Origin: CAITYL01 sp041651315
GTDB taxonomy: Bacteria > Verrucomicrobiota > Lentisphaeria > Oligosphaerales > CAITYL01
DNA: 64,000 nucleotides
Assembly: GCA_041651315.1 (NCBI GenBank)
Contig: JBAZJM010000003.1
Location: 5,196 to 69,195, forward strand
Direction: 5' to 3'
Shown here: piece by piece, positions 1 through 5,834 of the stretch
Position numbering within the stretch: the stretch's first letter is position 1
Layout of the letters: every line of letters starts with the position of its first letter
The notes under the pieces: model-generated
The model's database searches: none
Seen by the model: the letters and a program-made list of their open reading frames with translations, nothing else
What the model was told of the DNA's origin: nothing
Position numbers and translations under genes: made by a program

Positions 1-73
1 TGTCGCACGTCGCACGAGTTGCTACATCTTGTGCGATCTTCATGAAATAAGAATCCCAGGGAACTCGGCTCAT
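1..73 (-). CDS. Deoxycytidylate/cytidine deaminase-like protein, N-terminal part
   Basis: The 24 visible residues begin MSRVPWDSYFMKIAQDVATR and run off the window edge. This opening (W-D-x-Y-F-M-x-I-A, then a T-R-A-T-C stretch) is typical of dCMP deaminase family proteins, which convert dCMP to dUMP for dTTP supply. The zinc-binding HxE and PCxxC motifs would lie outside the window, so the call rests on the N-terminus only. The start ATG is at 71-73. It would be the gene just downstream of the first tRNA block on the same strand. Confidence 0.6.
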   Translation of the reverse strand, partial: MSRVPWDSYFMKIAQDVATRATCD

Positions 74-108
74 GCTTGGACTATACAAGAAAAGAGATCT
101 CTTTGAAA

Positions 109-183
109 TGGAGCGAATGGCGAGATTCGAACTCGCATCTTAAGGCTTGGAAGGCCTACACCCTGCCGTTGGACCACATTCGC
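109..183 (-). tRNA. tRNA-Gly(UCC)
   Basis: Acceptor strands 177-183 and 113-119 pair over 7 bp. The T-arm contains the standard TTCGAAT loop. The anticodon loop is CTTCCAA, giving anticodon TCC. Discriminator is T, followed by encoded CCA (109-111). First of a block of six closely spaced minus-strand tRNAs. Confidence 0.93.
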
Positions 184-184
184 A

Positions 185-260
185 TGGAGCCGGTTACGAG
201 AGTTGAACTCGTCTCTGTTCCTTACCAAGGAACTGCTATCACCACGATTGCTAAACCGGC
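185..260 (-). tRNA. tRNA-Thr(GGU)
   Basis: Seven-pair acceptor GCCGGTT/AACCGGC. Anticodon stem GTTCC/GGAAC encloses loop TTGGTAA, giving anticodon GGT. The T-loop is TTCAACT. A TCCA end is encoded (185-188). Confidence 0.93.
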
Positions 261-266
261 ATTAGT

Positions 267-338
267 GGAGCCTACAGGAGTCGAACCTGCCACCTCTTGT
301 CTGCCAGACAAGCGCTCTTCCAGATGAGCTAAGACCCC
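267..338 (-). tRNA. tRNA-Ala(GGC)
   Basis: Acceptor GGGGTCT pairs with AGGCTCC and includes a G3-U70 wobble, the alanine identity element. Anticodon stem CTTGT/ACAAG encloses CTGGCAG, anticodon GGC. CCA is not encoded (next bases read ACT). Confidence 0.92.
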
Positions 339-345
339 GTAAATT

Positions 346-417
346 TGGTGGAGCTGCCGGGTATCGAACCCGGGCTTCGAGCTTGCAGGGCTCGAATCTA
401 GTCCTCTAGACAACCCC
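346..417 (-). tRNA. tRNA-Ala(UGC), atypical shape
   Basis: Acceptor GGGGTTG/CAGCTCC carries G3-U70, supporting alanine identity, and ACCA is encoded (346-349). The body is unusual. The D-arm is a self-complementary CTAG/CTAG stem with only a 4-nt AGGA loop. The anticodon helix can extend to 7 bp. The 7-nt loop CCTGCAA places C rather than U at position 33. The core is 68 nt without CCA. It is a working tRNA or a drifting copy; the intact pairing argues for the former. Confidence 0.8.
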
Positions 418-422
418 GTAGT

Positions 423-490
423 GGAGATAGAGAGAGTTGAACTCTCGACGAACCGCTGCGAACGGATCACCTAAACCCGTTAGTATCCCC
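423..490 (-). tRNA. tRNA-Ala(CGC)
   Basis: Acceptor GGGGATA/TATCTCC again has G3-U70 and A73. The anticodon loop TTCGCAG gives CGC; the anticodon stem has one T-T mismatch. The D-arm is small (CTAA/TTAG stem). CCA is not encoded. With the GGC and UGC species this completes an unusually full alanine set. Confidence 0.8.
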
Positions 491-497
491 GTTATCT

Positions 498-568
498 TGG
501 CAGATCCAGAAGGAATCGAACCCTCATCGTGAGTTTTGGAGGCTCACTTGCCGCCATGGCATGGACCT
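498..568 (-). tRNA. tRNA-Trp(CCA)
   Basis: Acceptor AGGTCCA/TGGATCT, discriminator G and encoded CCA (498-500), as in bacterial tRNA-Trp. The anticodon loop CTCCAAA gives CCA. The pair closing the anticodon loop is a C-A mismatch, the only flaw. T-loop TTCGATT. Confidence 0.88.
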
Positions 569-569
569 A

Positions 570-869
570 TTAATCTGTCAGTATTTCACGAACTAAGCAC
601 TCGTGACAAAGTGAAGCGGCATCCCAACCATGCCTATGATTGAAACAATGTTCTAATTTAAACGCATTTCGAGCTAGCATGCGTGCGAATTCATTACCAT
701 TCACGTCTTTTAATTTTGAAAATGGTAGCATCCATATTCGATTAGGGTCTGTCTTCGACTCAAACCCGAAATGACTTGTCAACTTCCAGTTGATGGATTC
801 TACTTGCCCGCCATCAGTAATATGCTGACGGATGTTTTCGATAAATTCTTCTTCAGAATTGAAGATCAT
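570..869 (-). CDS. Hypothetical protein, 99 aa, His/Cys-containing C-terminus
   Basis: I do not recognise this protein. Its C-terminal third has a possible metal-binding cluster (HCFNHRHGWD then CHEC). The N-terminus is acidic and helical. The ATG at 867-869 lies one base after the TAA of the upstream gene, so the two are almost certainly co-transcribed and translationally coupled. It sits inside the tRNA array between tRNA-Trp and tRNA-His. Confidence 0.65.
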   Translation of the reverse strand: MIFNSEEEFIENIRQHITDGGQVESINWKLTSHFGFESKTDPNRIWMLPFSKLKDVNGNEFARMLARNAFKLEHCFNHRHGWDAASLCHECLVREILTD

Positions 870-870
870 A

Positions 871-1086
871 TTAGCTTGACATCACTTGATGAACTAGTAC
901 TTCATCAATAGTCATTTTTGTTAATGATACTTGTCCTTTGAGTCCTAACAGATGTTGAGTTGATACTTGCATAATCAATTCAACGTCATGAGCATGTTTC
1001 CCACATTTGACAAGAATATTTTTCTTGTCATTGTTTAGAAATCCACAGACTGCTTCTGCTTCACAGTTCTGTTCATCACATTTCAT
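871..1086 (-). CDS. Hypothetical protein, 71 aa
   Basis: The protein opens MKCDEQNCEAEAVC and contains four cysteines and two histidines in its first 35 residues, compatible with a small zinc-binding fold. The ATG at 1084-1086 was chosen because the longer frame upstream runs through tRNA-His. The stop overlaps the spacer before the next gene (TAATATG). No family was recognised. Confidence 0.6.
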   Translation of the reverse strand: MKCDEQNCEAEAVCGFLNNDKKNILVKCGKHAHDVELIMQVSTQHLLGLKGQVSLTKMTIDEVLVHQVMSS

Positions 1087-1107
1087 AACGAAAAGTACAT
1101 GAGAAAT

Positions 1108-1183
1108 TGGGGTGGCATACGGGATTCGAACCCGTGTATAGCTGGACCACAACCAGCCCCCTTTACCACTTGGGTAATGCCAC
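1108..1183 (-). tRNA. tRNA-His(GUG)
   Basis: Acceptor GTGGCAT/ATGCCAC is followed by C73 and encoded CCA (1108-1110). Anticodon stem GCTGG/CCAGC encloses TTGTGGT, giving GTG. C73 is the histidine discriminator. The base before G1 is T (position 1184), not the usual bacterial encoded G-1, so the G-1 identity element would be missing or added later. Confidence 0.92.
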
Positions 1184-1186
1184 AGT

Positions 1187-1258
1187 CGGAGTGGTCGGAA
1201 TCGAACCGACGATATCTAGTACCCAAAACTAGTCCCTTAGCCACTGGGGTACACTCCG
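1187..1258 (-). tRNA. tRNA-Pro(UGG)
   Basis: Acceptor CGGAGTG/CACTCCG has C1-G72, typical of bacterial tRNA-Pro. Anticodon stem CTAGT/ACTAG with loop TTTGGGT gives TGG. T-arm GTCGG/CCGAC. CCA is not encoded. Only 3 nt separate it from tRNA-His. Confidence 0.92.
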
Positions 1259-1266
1259 GAAAATTT

Positions 1267-1426
1267 GCGCGCATCTGAGTGACAAAACTGGAGGTTTTGA
1301 TTGATTTACTGTCAATTGCCTTTACCATTTGGCTAATCCCCCATTTTTAGCACCGAAGTGCTGGTGGGGGATGAAGGATTCGAACCTTCAAAATTTGCTT
1401 GTTAGGTCTGTCTGTTAGATGCGCGC
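1267..1426 (-). tRNA. Circularly permuted tRNA gene 1 (Tyr-like, class II)
   Basis: Read on the minus strand, the order is: terminal helix strand GCGCGCATCT (1426-1417); CTAACAAGC (1405-1397); T-arm GAAGG-TTCGAAT-CCTTC (1389-1373); 3' acceptor strand ATCCCCC (1372-1366); A73 and CCA (1365-1362); a 19-nt linker with a GCAC-TTCG-GTGC hairpin (1361-1343); 5' acceptor strand GGGGGAT (1342-1336); D-arm GCC/GGC with a GG-containing loop (1333-1318); anticodon-like arm ATTGA-CAGTAAA-TCAAT (1316-1300); hairpin CAAAAC-CTCCA-GTTTTG (1299-1283), where a long variable arm would be; and the closing strand AGATGCGCGC (1276-1267). The acceptor halves pair over 7 bp and the outer ends over 10 bp. The loop would give anticodon GUA, but position 33 is A instead of U. 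Permuted tRNAs are known in some algae and archaea; this phage case is my reading of the sequence. Confidence 0.78.
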
Positions 1427-1429
1427 GGT

Positions 1430-1515
1430 GCTACTGAGTGGATTCGAACCACCATATCTACAAGAGATAACAGATTCTGAGTCTGTCGCGTCTACCAAGG
1501 TTGCGCCACAGTAGC
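1430..1515 (-). tRNA. tRNA-Leu(CAG)
   Basis: Class II tRNA. Acceptor GCTACTG/CAGTAGC; anticodon arm ACAGA-CTCAGAA-TCTGT, anticodon CAG; long variable arm; T-loop TTCGAAT. After A73 the bases read CC and then G, where the permuted element begins (1426). Confidence 0.93.
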
Positions 1516-1553
1516 ATATTGTAAATTCAAGAAACTGAATCGTAAGAAAAGCT

Positions 1554-2189
1554 ATGATTTACACCATCGGACATTCTACGATGTCCAGTGAAGATTTTGT
1601 GAAAATTGCTGCTCCGTTGAAAACTGTTATCGATATTCGATCTCACCCAACAAGTAGATGGGAACAATTTAGAAAAGAAGAAATGCAACGTTGGTTGCAA
1701 AATGCCGGGATTGGTTATGAATGGTGGCCGTCTCTCGGTGGTTGGTCAGAAAAGCATGCTGACCTTATCCCTAAATTCGAACCATTGCTTGTTGATGTCG
1801 CTGCTTATGTTCGCGGAAAATTTCCGAAGCAAAGAATAGCTAAAGGAACGAAATGTCCGGAACCAAGTGAAAATATCCAAGAGTCACTGCCTGGGATTCG
1901 ACCTGCTTGGACGAATCAAGGTCTTTACGATTATTCTTGGTTCATGTCTCTCCCTGAGTTCATTCAAGGAGCGGAAGAGTTAATTCAACGCGGGGAATCA
2001 GAAGACATTGGAATTATGTGCTGTGAGGTTCTTTGGTGGAAATGTCATCGTTCCATGGTTGCCGATTACGTTGTTTTTCGGAAGCATGAAGTTTTCCATC
2101 TTCAACCAAAGTTATCCTCTCACACTAAAGCAATCGGTAATCGATTAGATCGATACGATCCAAGAATCATTGAAGCATGGAATAAATAG
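1554..2189 (+). CDS. DUF488 family protein
   Basis: The 211-aa protein has the DUF488 hallmarks. The N-terminus IYTIGHSTMS is followed by VIDIRSHP (residues about 24-31), then a region with W-P-S-L-G-G. A C-terminal block IMCCE...KCHRSMVADYV contains the conserved C-C-E and C-H-R. DUF488 proteins are widespread and of unknown function; the CCE/CHR motifs suggest a metal- or nucleotide-linked role. It is the only plus-strand gene in this tRNA-rich stretch. It ends in TAG just before the tRNA-Leu(GAG) gene on the other strand. The start ATG at 1554 opens the conserved motif directly. Confidence 0.88.
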   Translation: MIYTIGHSTMSSEDFVKIAAPLKTVIDIRSHPTSRWEQFRKEEMQRWLQNAGIGYEWWPSLGGWSEKHADLIPKFEPLLVDVAAYVRGKFPKQRIAKGTKCPEPSENIQESLPGIRPAWTNQGLYDYSWFMSLPEFIQGAEELIQRGESEDIGIMCCEVLWWKCHRSMVADYVVFRKHEVFHLQPKLSSHTKAIGNRLDRYDPRIIEAWNK

Positions 2190-2190
2190 T

Positions 2191-2276
2191 GGGGTTGACA
2201 GGAGTCGAACCTGCACGCTCTTGCGAGCACAAGCACCTCAAGCTTGCGTGTATACCGAAGGTTTCACCACAACCCC
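2191..2276 (-). tRNA. tRNA-Leu(GAG)
   Basis: Class II tRNA. Acceptor GGGGTTG/CAACCCC; anticodon stem CAAGC/GCTTG with loop TTGAGGT, anticodon GAG; variable arm with GCTC/GAGC; T-loop TTCGACT. CCA is not encoded. Confidence 0.92.
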
Positions 2277-2297
2277 ATTAGGCCCAGATTTTTACGT

Positions 2298-2378
2298 TCC
2301 AATCCAACGATTGGACACCCTCTTTTCGTTACCGAAAAGAATGAAGGCGGCTCTAGGTTGCCGAGCGGCTTGCGCCGC
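2298..2378. other. Cluster of three hairpins upstream of tRNA-Leu(GAG)
   Basis: Three perfect short inverted repeats follow each other: TCCAATC-CAAC-GATTGGA (2298-2315), CTTTTCG-TTAC-CGAAAAG (2322-2339) and GCGGC-TTGC-GCCGC (2365-2378). None has a clear T-run on either strand. They sit between the 60-aa gene and the tRNA and may be processing signals or part of a small structured RNA. Confidence 0.4.
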
Positions 2379-2383
2379 AAGTC

Positions 2384-2566
2384 TTATTTATTATCCTTAC
2401 GACGGTAAAGAGTTTCTCCCGTCACAGGATCTGGGAAGGATTCCCATCCAAAAATAGATGCTACTCTGTCTCTATCTTCTTGTGTCGGTTCAGTTCTATG
2501 AACGGGTACAGAATCGAGACCTTTCTCGAATTCCATAACGTTCAATATTTCTGATAACCGCAACAT
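2384..2566 (-). CDS. Hypothetical protein, 60 aa
   Basis: A small charged protein rich in Asp, Glu and Arg, with no recognised domain. Its ATG lies 2 nt after the TAA of the upstream zinc-ribbon gene, so the two form an operon. A second ATG ten codons in (MEFEKG) is a possible alternative start. Confidence 0.55.
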   Translation of the reverse strand: MLRLSEILNVMEFEKGLDSVPVHRTEPTQEDRDRVASIFGWESFPDPVTGETLYRRKDNK

Positions 2567-2568
2567 CG

Positions 2569-2793
2569 TTAAGTCTGAAGTTGAGAGACGCGCCCTATTG
2601 GATGATCGTCGATTTCTTTCCCGATTTCTTCATAGAAACAATCTTCGCAGATATGTTTTCCGTCGAGAACCGGAATCTTCCCAGTTATCATGCTCTGAAG
2701 TGGGATTTTACACTTCACACAGGTCTCAGCATCCAAATATAACTCAGATACCCGTTCTGGGTTGTCTAGAAGTTCTCGGATAGTGAGAGCCAT
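2569..2793 (-). CDS. Small zinc-ribbon-like protein, 74 aa
   Basis: The protein has two CxxC pairs, CVKC (about residues 25-28) and CEDC (about 49-52), spaced as in a zinc ribbon, with acidic flanks. The start MALTIRELL was chosen because a GGAGG ribosome-binding site lies 5-6 nt upstream; the longer frame would run through the permuted tRNA. No family is recognised. It begins about 30 nt after the second permuted tRNA. Confidence 0.65.
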   Translation of the reverse strand: MALTIRELLDNPERVSELYLDAETCVKCKIPLQSMITGKIPVLDGKHICEDCFYEEIGKEIDDHPIGRVSQLQT

Positions 2794-2822
2794 GATAACC
2801 TCCAAACTATACAAAAAATTTT

Positions 2823-2964
2823 GAAGCGCCCGAGGAAAAGATCTGGAGAACGTTTCTTGACGAATCCTTATTTCGTTGCATGTACCATCATGCGTATCCC
2901 CCATAGTGGAGGGGGATCCCGGATTCGAACCGGGCTGCTTGTTAGATCTTTGAATGGACGCTTC
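2823..2964 (-). tRNA. Circularly permuted tRNA gene 2 (class II-like)
   Basis: Minus-strand order: outer helix strand GAAGCGTCC (2964-2956), loop ATTC, inner helix strand AAAGATCT (2951-2944), CTAACAAGC (2945-2937), T-arm CCCGG-TTCGAAT-CCGGG (2934-2918), 3' acceptor strand ATCCCCC (2917-2911), T73 and CCA (2910-2907), a 4-nt linker CTAT, 5' acceptor strand GGGGGAT (2902-2896), D-arm GCAT/ATGC with GG in the loop (2893-2878), anticodon-like arm ACGAA-ATAAGGA-TTCGT (2876-2860), small hairpin AGAA-ACG-TTCT (2857-2847), inner strand AGATCTTT (2844-2837), loop TCCTC, outer strand GGGCGCTTC (2831-2823). Acceptor halves pair over 7 bp and the ends over 8 and 9 bp. The loop predicts anticodon AAG (Leu) with U33 present. 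A conventional tRNA order is impossible here because no 5' acceptor strand lies upstream of the T-arm. Confidence 0.78.
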
Positions 2965-2967
2965 GGT

Positions 2968-3041
2968 GGGTTGTCTCGGAATCGAACCGAGTTCTCGCCC
3001 TCTTCAGGGGCGCGCTGAATCACCAGACTAGCTCACAACCC
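2968..3041 (-). tRNA. tRNA-Phe(GAA)
   Basis: Acceptor GGGTTGT/ACAACCC; anticodon stem CGCCC/GGGCG with loop CTGAAGA, anticodon GAA; T-loop TTCGATT. A73 is followed by CC and then G of the permuted element, the same junction as at tRNA-Leu(CAG). Confidence 0.92.
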
Positions 3042-3055
3042 GTAATCTATTTAGT

Positions 3056-3132
3056 CCGCCATTGAGGAGTCGAACCCCTTCCACACGTTAATAGGACGCG
3101 CTCCAGCGACCGGCTGAATTAGGTAACGGCGG
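3056..3132 (-). tRNA. Atypical tRNA, probable anticodon UAU (Ile?)
   Basis: Acceptor CCGCCGT pairs with ATGGCGG and the T-loop TTCGACT is normal. Anticodon stem CGCGT/ACGTG encloses CCTATTA, giving TAT, but position 33 is C. About 7 nt (TACCTAA) instead of 2 lie between the acceptor and a D-stem TTC/GGA, so there is a 5-nt insertion. The T-stem has one A-A mismatch. C1-G72 is unusual for Ile. It could be a decayed gene or an idiosyncratic tRNA. Confidence 0.65.
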
Positions 3133-3163
3133 AAATTCACAACTGTTTAGCGTATCGTTCTTC

Positions 3164-3724
3164 ATGGAATTTGAAGATCGAGCTATTGGAGTACCCGACG
3201 GGAAAGCTCCGATCTTTGGAGTCTTCCGGAGTTCTCGAGGAAAGCTGGCTGCTTTCGTAGTCAAAGAATTGAGAAAAATTCCCGAAGGTGTTATTTTAGC
3301 TTATAGAGAAAAAATCACCCCCGCTGAAGCAGCAAAACGTGCTGCCCAGATGCTGAATGACTACTTACCAATAAGTCATGTTACATCGGAAGAATATGAA
3401 AAAGAACACGATCTAGTTGATGGCCGAGTAGCTACTTACCGTGATAGGGGATGGGAACATCAAGCCATCATCATTACGATAACTGGAAACAAAGCTCTTG
3501 CTTTATTCTTTACCTCAAAAGCTAACTGGGCAAAGAAAACAAGACGAGCTTCGAATGATGAAATGGCAGCCGCCAACTTCATCTCAAGTCGAAGAACCTA
3601 TGTTTCACTTGTCCTACGTCCATTAGACGGGTTTATTCCGACATTCAGGGTTGTTCCTGAGTTACTACTTTCGGAACTCAAAGAAGAGTTCAACGAAAAG
3701 GACGCCGAAATTTATATCCCGTAA
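3164..3724 (+). CDS. Hypothetical protein, 186 aa
   Basis: I do not recognise this protein. It looks like a mixed alpha/beta soluble domain: an N-terminal GVFRSSRGKLAAFVVKEL strand-helix, a central hydrophobic strand (AIIITITGNKALALFF) and a C-terminal VSLVLRPL strand. It starts just after the atypical tRNA on the opposite strand and precedes the DUF1360-like membrane protein in the same direction. Confidence 0.7.
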   Translation: MEFEDRAIGVPDGKAPIFGVFRSSRGKLAAFVVKELRKIPEGVILAYREKITPAEAAKRAAQMLNDYLPISHVTSEEYEKEHDLVDGRVATYRDRGWEHQAIIITITGNKALALFFTSKANWAKKTRRASNDEMAAANFISSRRTYVSLVLRPLDGFIPTFRVVPELLLSELKEEFNEKDAEIYIP

Positions 3725-3754
3725 TTCACAATCTTTATGAGATCGGGAATTGAA

Positions 3755-4084
3755 ATGTCAACAATACTTACATTTCTCGCACTTAGTATTGCTTGTGCGA
3801 GTATATCTTTTACTATAACGAAATCAAAAATATTTAAAGGATTTAGGGAGTGGTTTCATAATTCAGATGATCCCACAGATTCAGATAGGAAAACTCGTGA
3901 ATTCTTATTTGAATTCCTATCCTGCCCCTATTGCTTTAGTCATTGGATATCTTTTGCAATGACTATTATCTGGTTACCTAAAATAACGAATTGCGGCTTT
4001 CCGATCCTAGACTACTTGGTATCAACCTTCGTAATCATCGGAATAGCCGCAATCGTAACCAGATTGATCGAGAAGACCGCTTGA
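3755..4084 (+). CDS. DUF1360-like small membrane protein
   Basis: The protein has an N-terminal hydrophobic helix (STILTFLALSIACASISF). A central CPYCFSHW motif is followed by a second hydrophobic stretch, then a C-terminal transmembrane segment (LVSTFVIIGIAAIVTRLI). The C-P-x-C-x-x-x-W pattern followed by membrane helices is the hallmark of DUF1360/Bacillus-phage-type membrane proteins of unknown role. I chose the internal ATG at 3755 because a GGGA ribosome-binding site precedes it and nothing precedes 3737. Confidence 0.7.
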   Translation: MSTILTFLALSIACASISFTITKSKIFKGFREWFHNSDDPTDSDRKTREFLFEFLSCPYCFSHWISFAMTIIWLPKITNCGFPILDYLVSTFVIIGIAAIVTRLIEKTA

Positions 4085-4090
4085 AATCGA

Positions 4091-4459
4091 TCAAGCGGCA
4101 GCTTCGGCAGCTTCTTGAAGAGCCGTTAGAGAAGCTTCAAGACCTGCTATTGCTTCAAGATCTTCCGCGGTCGTTGCTGGAAATTCACTCGGATTCTTAG
4201 CAACTAAATCTTGAAGAGCCTTGATAGCTGCTCGAGCTTTCTCAGCTTCAAAATTCAATTGATCCTGAACTCGTTCACTCATTTGAAATCGACGCTCAAC
4301 GCGAGCTGGATCAATTTCAGCGATAATGGCTTTTAGAGCCTGAGCGACTAAAGTCTTGCTCGGCTTCTTCGAAGCATCAATCATCGAAGCAATTCTTCGA
4401 AGTTTGGCAGACAGTTCTTGCGGTTCCATGCCAGGAAGTTTTATTGAAAAGCTAGTCAT
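4091..4459 (-). CDS. Hypothetical helical protein, 122 aa
   Basis: Predominantly alpha-helical and Ala/Glu-rich, with a C-terminal region of coiled-coil character (residues about 65-122). No catalytic motif is visible. Its start overlaps the stop of the 115-aa gene upstream by 8 nt, indicating an operon with that gene and the radical SAM gene. Confidence 0.7.
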   Translation of the reverse strand: MTSFSIKLPGMEPQELSAKLRRIASMIDASKKPSKTLVAQALKAIIAEIDPARVERRFQMSERVQDQLNFEAEKARAAIKALQDLVAKNPSEFPATTAEDLEAIAGLEASLTALQEAAEAAA

Positions 4460-4799
4460 TCATAACATCTCGAAGGATATTATCCTTCGTTTCTAGCTTA
4501 TCGATATCGACATTCTCAAATTTAAAGGGAGTTCCCTTTTCATCCGGATTCCAACCCGAAGCCAACATTTTACGAATTACTATCGCTATAGCTTCAGGTT
4601 TTACCGCGTGTCCGTCTAACCAAAAAAGAGTAGTCTGAGCGACTCTTCCAGGTTTCGGCTGATCAGCCTCAACGGTTAAAGTCGCTGAATTCGATTTCGG
4701 TCCTTCGTGATCCCAACGAAAAAAGGGTTTTTTCGCCGGCAAACTCCAACGAAAAGGTCGATTGTCAACGACAATTTTTCGAGCTCGAGGAATCGCCAT
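4452..4799 (-). CDS. Hypothetical protein, 115 aa
   Basis: A basic N-terminus (MAIPRARKIVV) precedes a region rich in W, F and P. No family is recognised. It lies 3 nt after the radical SAM gene and overlaps the following gene, so it belongs to the same transcript. Confidence 0.7.
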   Translation of the reverse strand: MAIPRARKIVVDNRPFRWSLPAKKPFFRWDHEGPKSNSATLTVEADQPKPGRVAQTTLFWLDGHAVKPEAIAIVIRKMLASGWNPDEKGTPFKFENVDIDKLETKDNILRDVMND

Positions 4800-4802
4800 T
4801 AT

Positions 4803-5834
4803 TCAGTATACACAACCGCTACCACTAGTGGTATCCGGTTCCTCAACTTCTAAGATATCCTTAACAATTTCCTCATTAATAAGTTTCTTAGCCTCTTCAG
4901 GAGTCAATTTTCCAGCAGCAACTTTTTTGAGTACGTCATCCAATTCTCTTGGTTTCACGTCACTTTTCCTTTTTCGTTGCTGCCAACCATTATAAAATTT
5001 TCCATCGTAATAGAGAACTGTTTTAGGGAATTGTTTCGGGTTTACTGGACAAGGTCTTCTCTTTGTTTGTAAACCGCACATTTGACGTACATTTACCGGC
5101 ATATCATCGATAATTATGTCGTGAATGCACCCGTAAGTGAACGGATCATCATTGAGCCCAAATTGATGATCGAAAATTTCAGCTAGATTTACGAAGTTTT
5201 CTTCTTCTAGCTTCAGTTCTGCAAATCTAATTTTATCGGCACCCACCGATTTGGCGAAAGCTACGTATTTCCTAATCGAATCATAATTATCGATGTGTCC
5301 AGAAATGCAGTTACAATTCAATCTGACATTAACACCGATCAAATGAAAAGCATTAATGACTCCCCTCAAGTTATTGATTTTTACTCCGACAATTTCTTCA
5401 TTCTTATCTAAGTCAAAATCGTGGATTGAAATGTTGATTCCAGTCAATCCAGTCAAAACTGACGAAACATATCTTGGAGTTAGTAAACCACCGTTTGTCG
5501 TAACCCAGACATTTCGTCCACGTAGACTTAGATCAGTAATAATTTTATCTAAATCAGCATATAACGTTGGTTCTCCACCCAACAATATTATATTAGTTTT
5601 TCCTGATTCAATGGCTTTATCAGCGATAACGTTCCATCCAGCTTTTTCTTTTGGATGATAACCGATATGCTCGATGCACCAAGAACAGCTCCCGTTGCAA
5701 TTAGGAAGAAGATTAACTTCCAGCCAATCTTGAAAAGAACCGCCACAAAAATTACCAGGATGCGGCTCTGAATAAATCGTATTTAGATGATGCTTCCCGT
5801 CATTTATATCCGTCACTTGCCCAACAATTACCAT
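4803..5834 (-). CDS. Radical SAM enzyme
   Basis: A 343-aa protein with the radical SAM iron-sulfur motif CNGSCSWC (Cys46, Cys50, Cys53) and the SAM-binding GGEPT motif at residues 86-90. These are followed by further strand motifs of the partial TIM barrel (VWVTTNGG, GINISIHD). Additional cysteines at about residues 236-265 (YGCIHD, QMCG, RPCPV) could bind an auxiliary cluster. The family uses SAM and a 4Fe-4S cluster to make a 5'-deoxyadenosyl radical; the substrate here is unknown. Its start overlaps the FmdB-like gene by 35 nt. The tail ends in a Gly/Ser-Cys stretch (SGSGCVY). Confidence 0.85.
   Translation of the reverse strand: MVIVGQVTDINDGKHHLNTIYSEPHPGNFCGGSFQDWLEVNLLPNCNGSCSWCIEHIGYHPKEKAGWNVIADKAIESGKTNIILLGGEPTLYADLDKIITDLSLRGRNVWVTTNGGLLTPRYVSSVLTGLTGINISIHDFDLDKNEEIVGVKINNLRGVINAFHLIGVNVRLNCNCISGHIDNYDSIRKYVAFAKSVGADKIRFAELKLEEENFVNLAEIFDHQFGLNDDPFTYGCIHDIIIDDMPVNVRQMCGLQTKRRPCPVNPKQFPKTVLYYDGKFYNGWQQRKRKSDVKPRELDDVLKKVAAGKLTPEEAKKLINEEIVKDILEVEEPDTTSGSGCVY

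Noticed and set aside
1083..1328. 81-aa minus-strand ORF
   Set aside because: It lies across tRNA-His, tRNA-Pro and the permuted tRNA.
1267..1426. Integron attC site suggested by CTAAC/GTTAG core-like motifs
   Set aside because: Only one orientation of the core-like motif is present; the paired inverse core at the proper distance is missing, while tRNA parts fit precisely.
1267..1426. Two-piece tmRNA
   Set aside because: The 5' piece has a normal tRNA D-arm with U8-A9 and GG in the loop, an anticodon-like arm and no tag reading frame; tmRNA lacks these.
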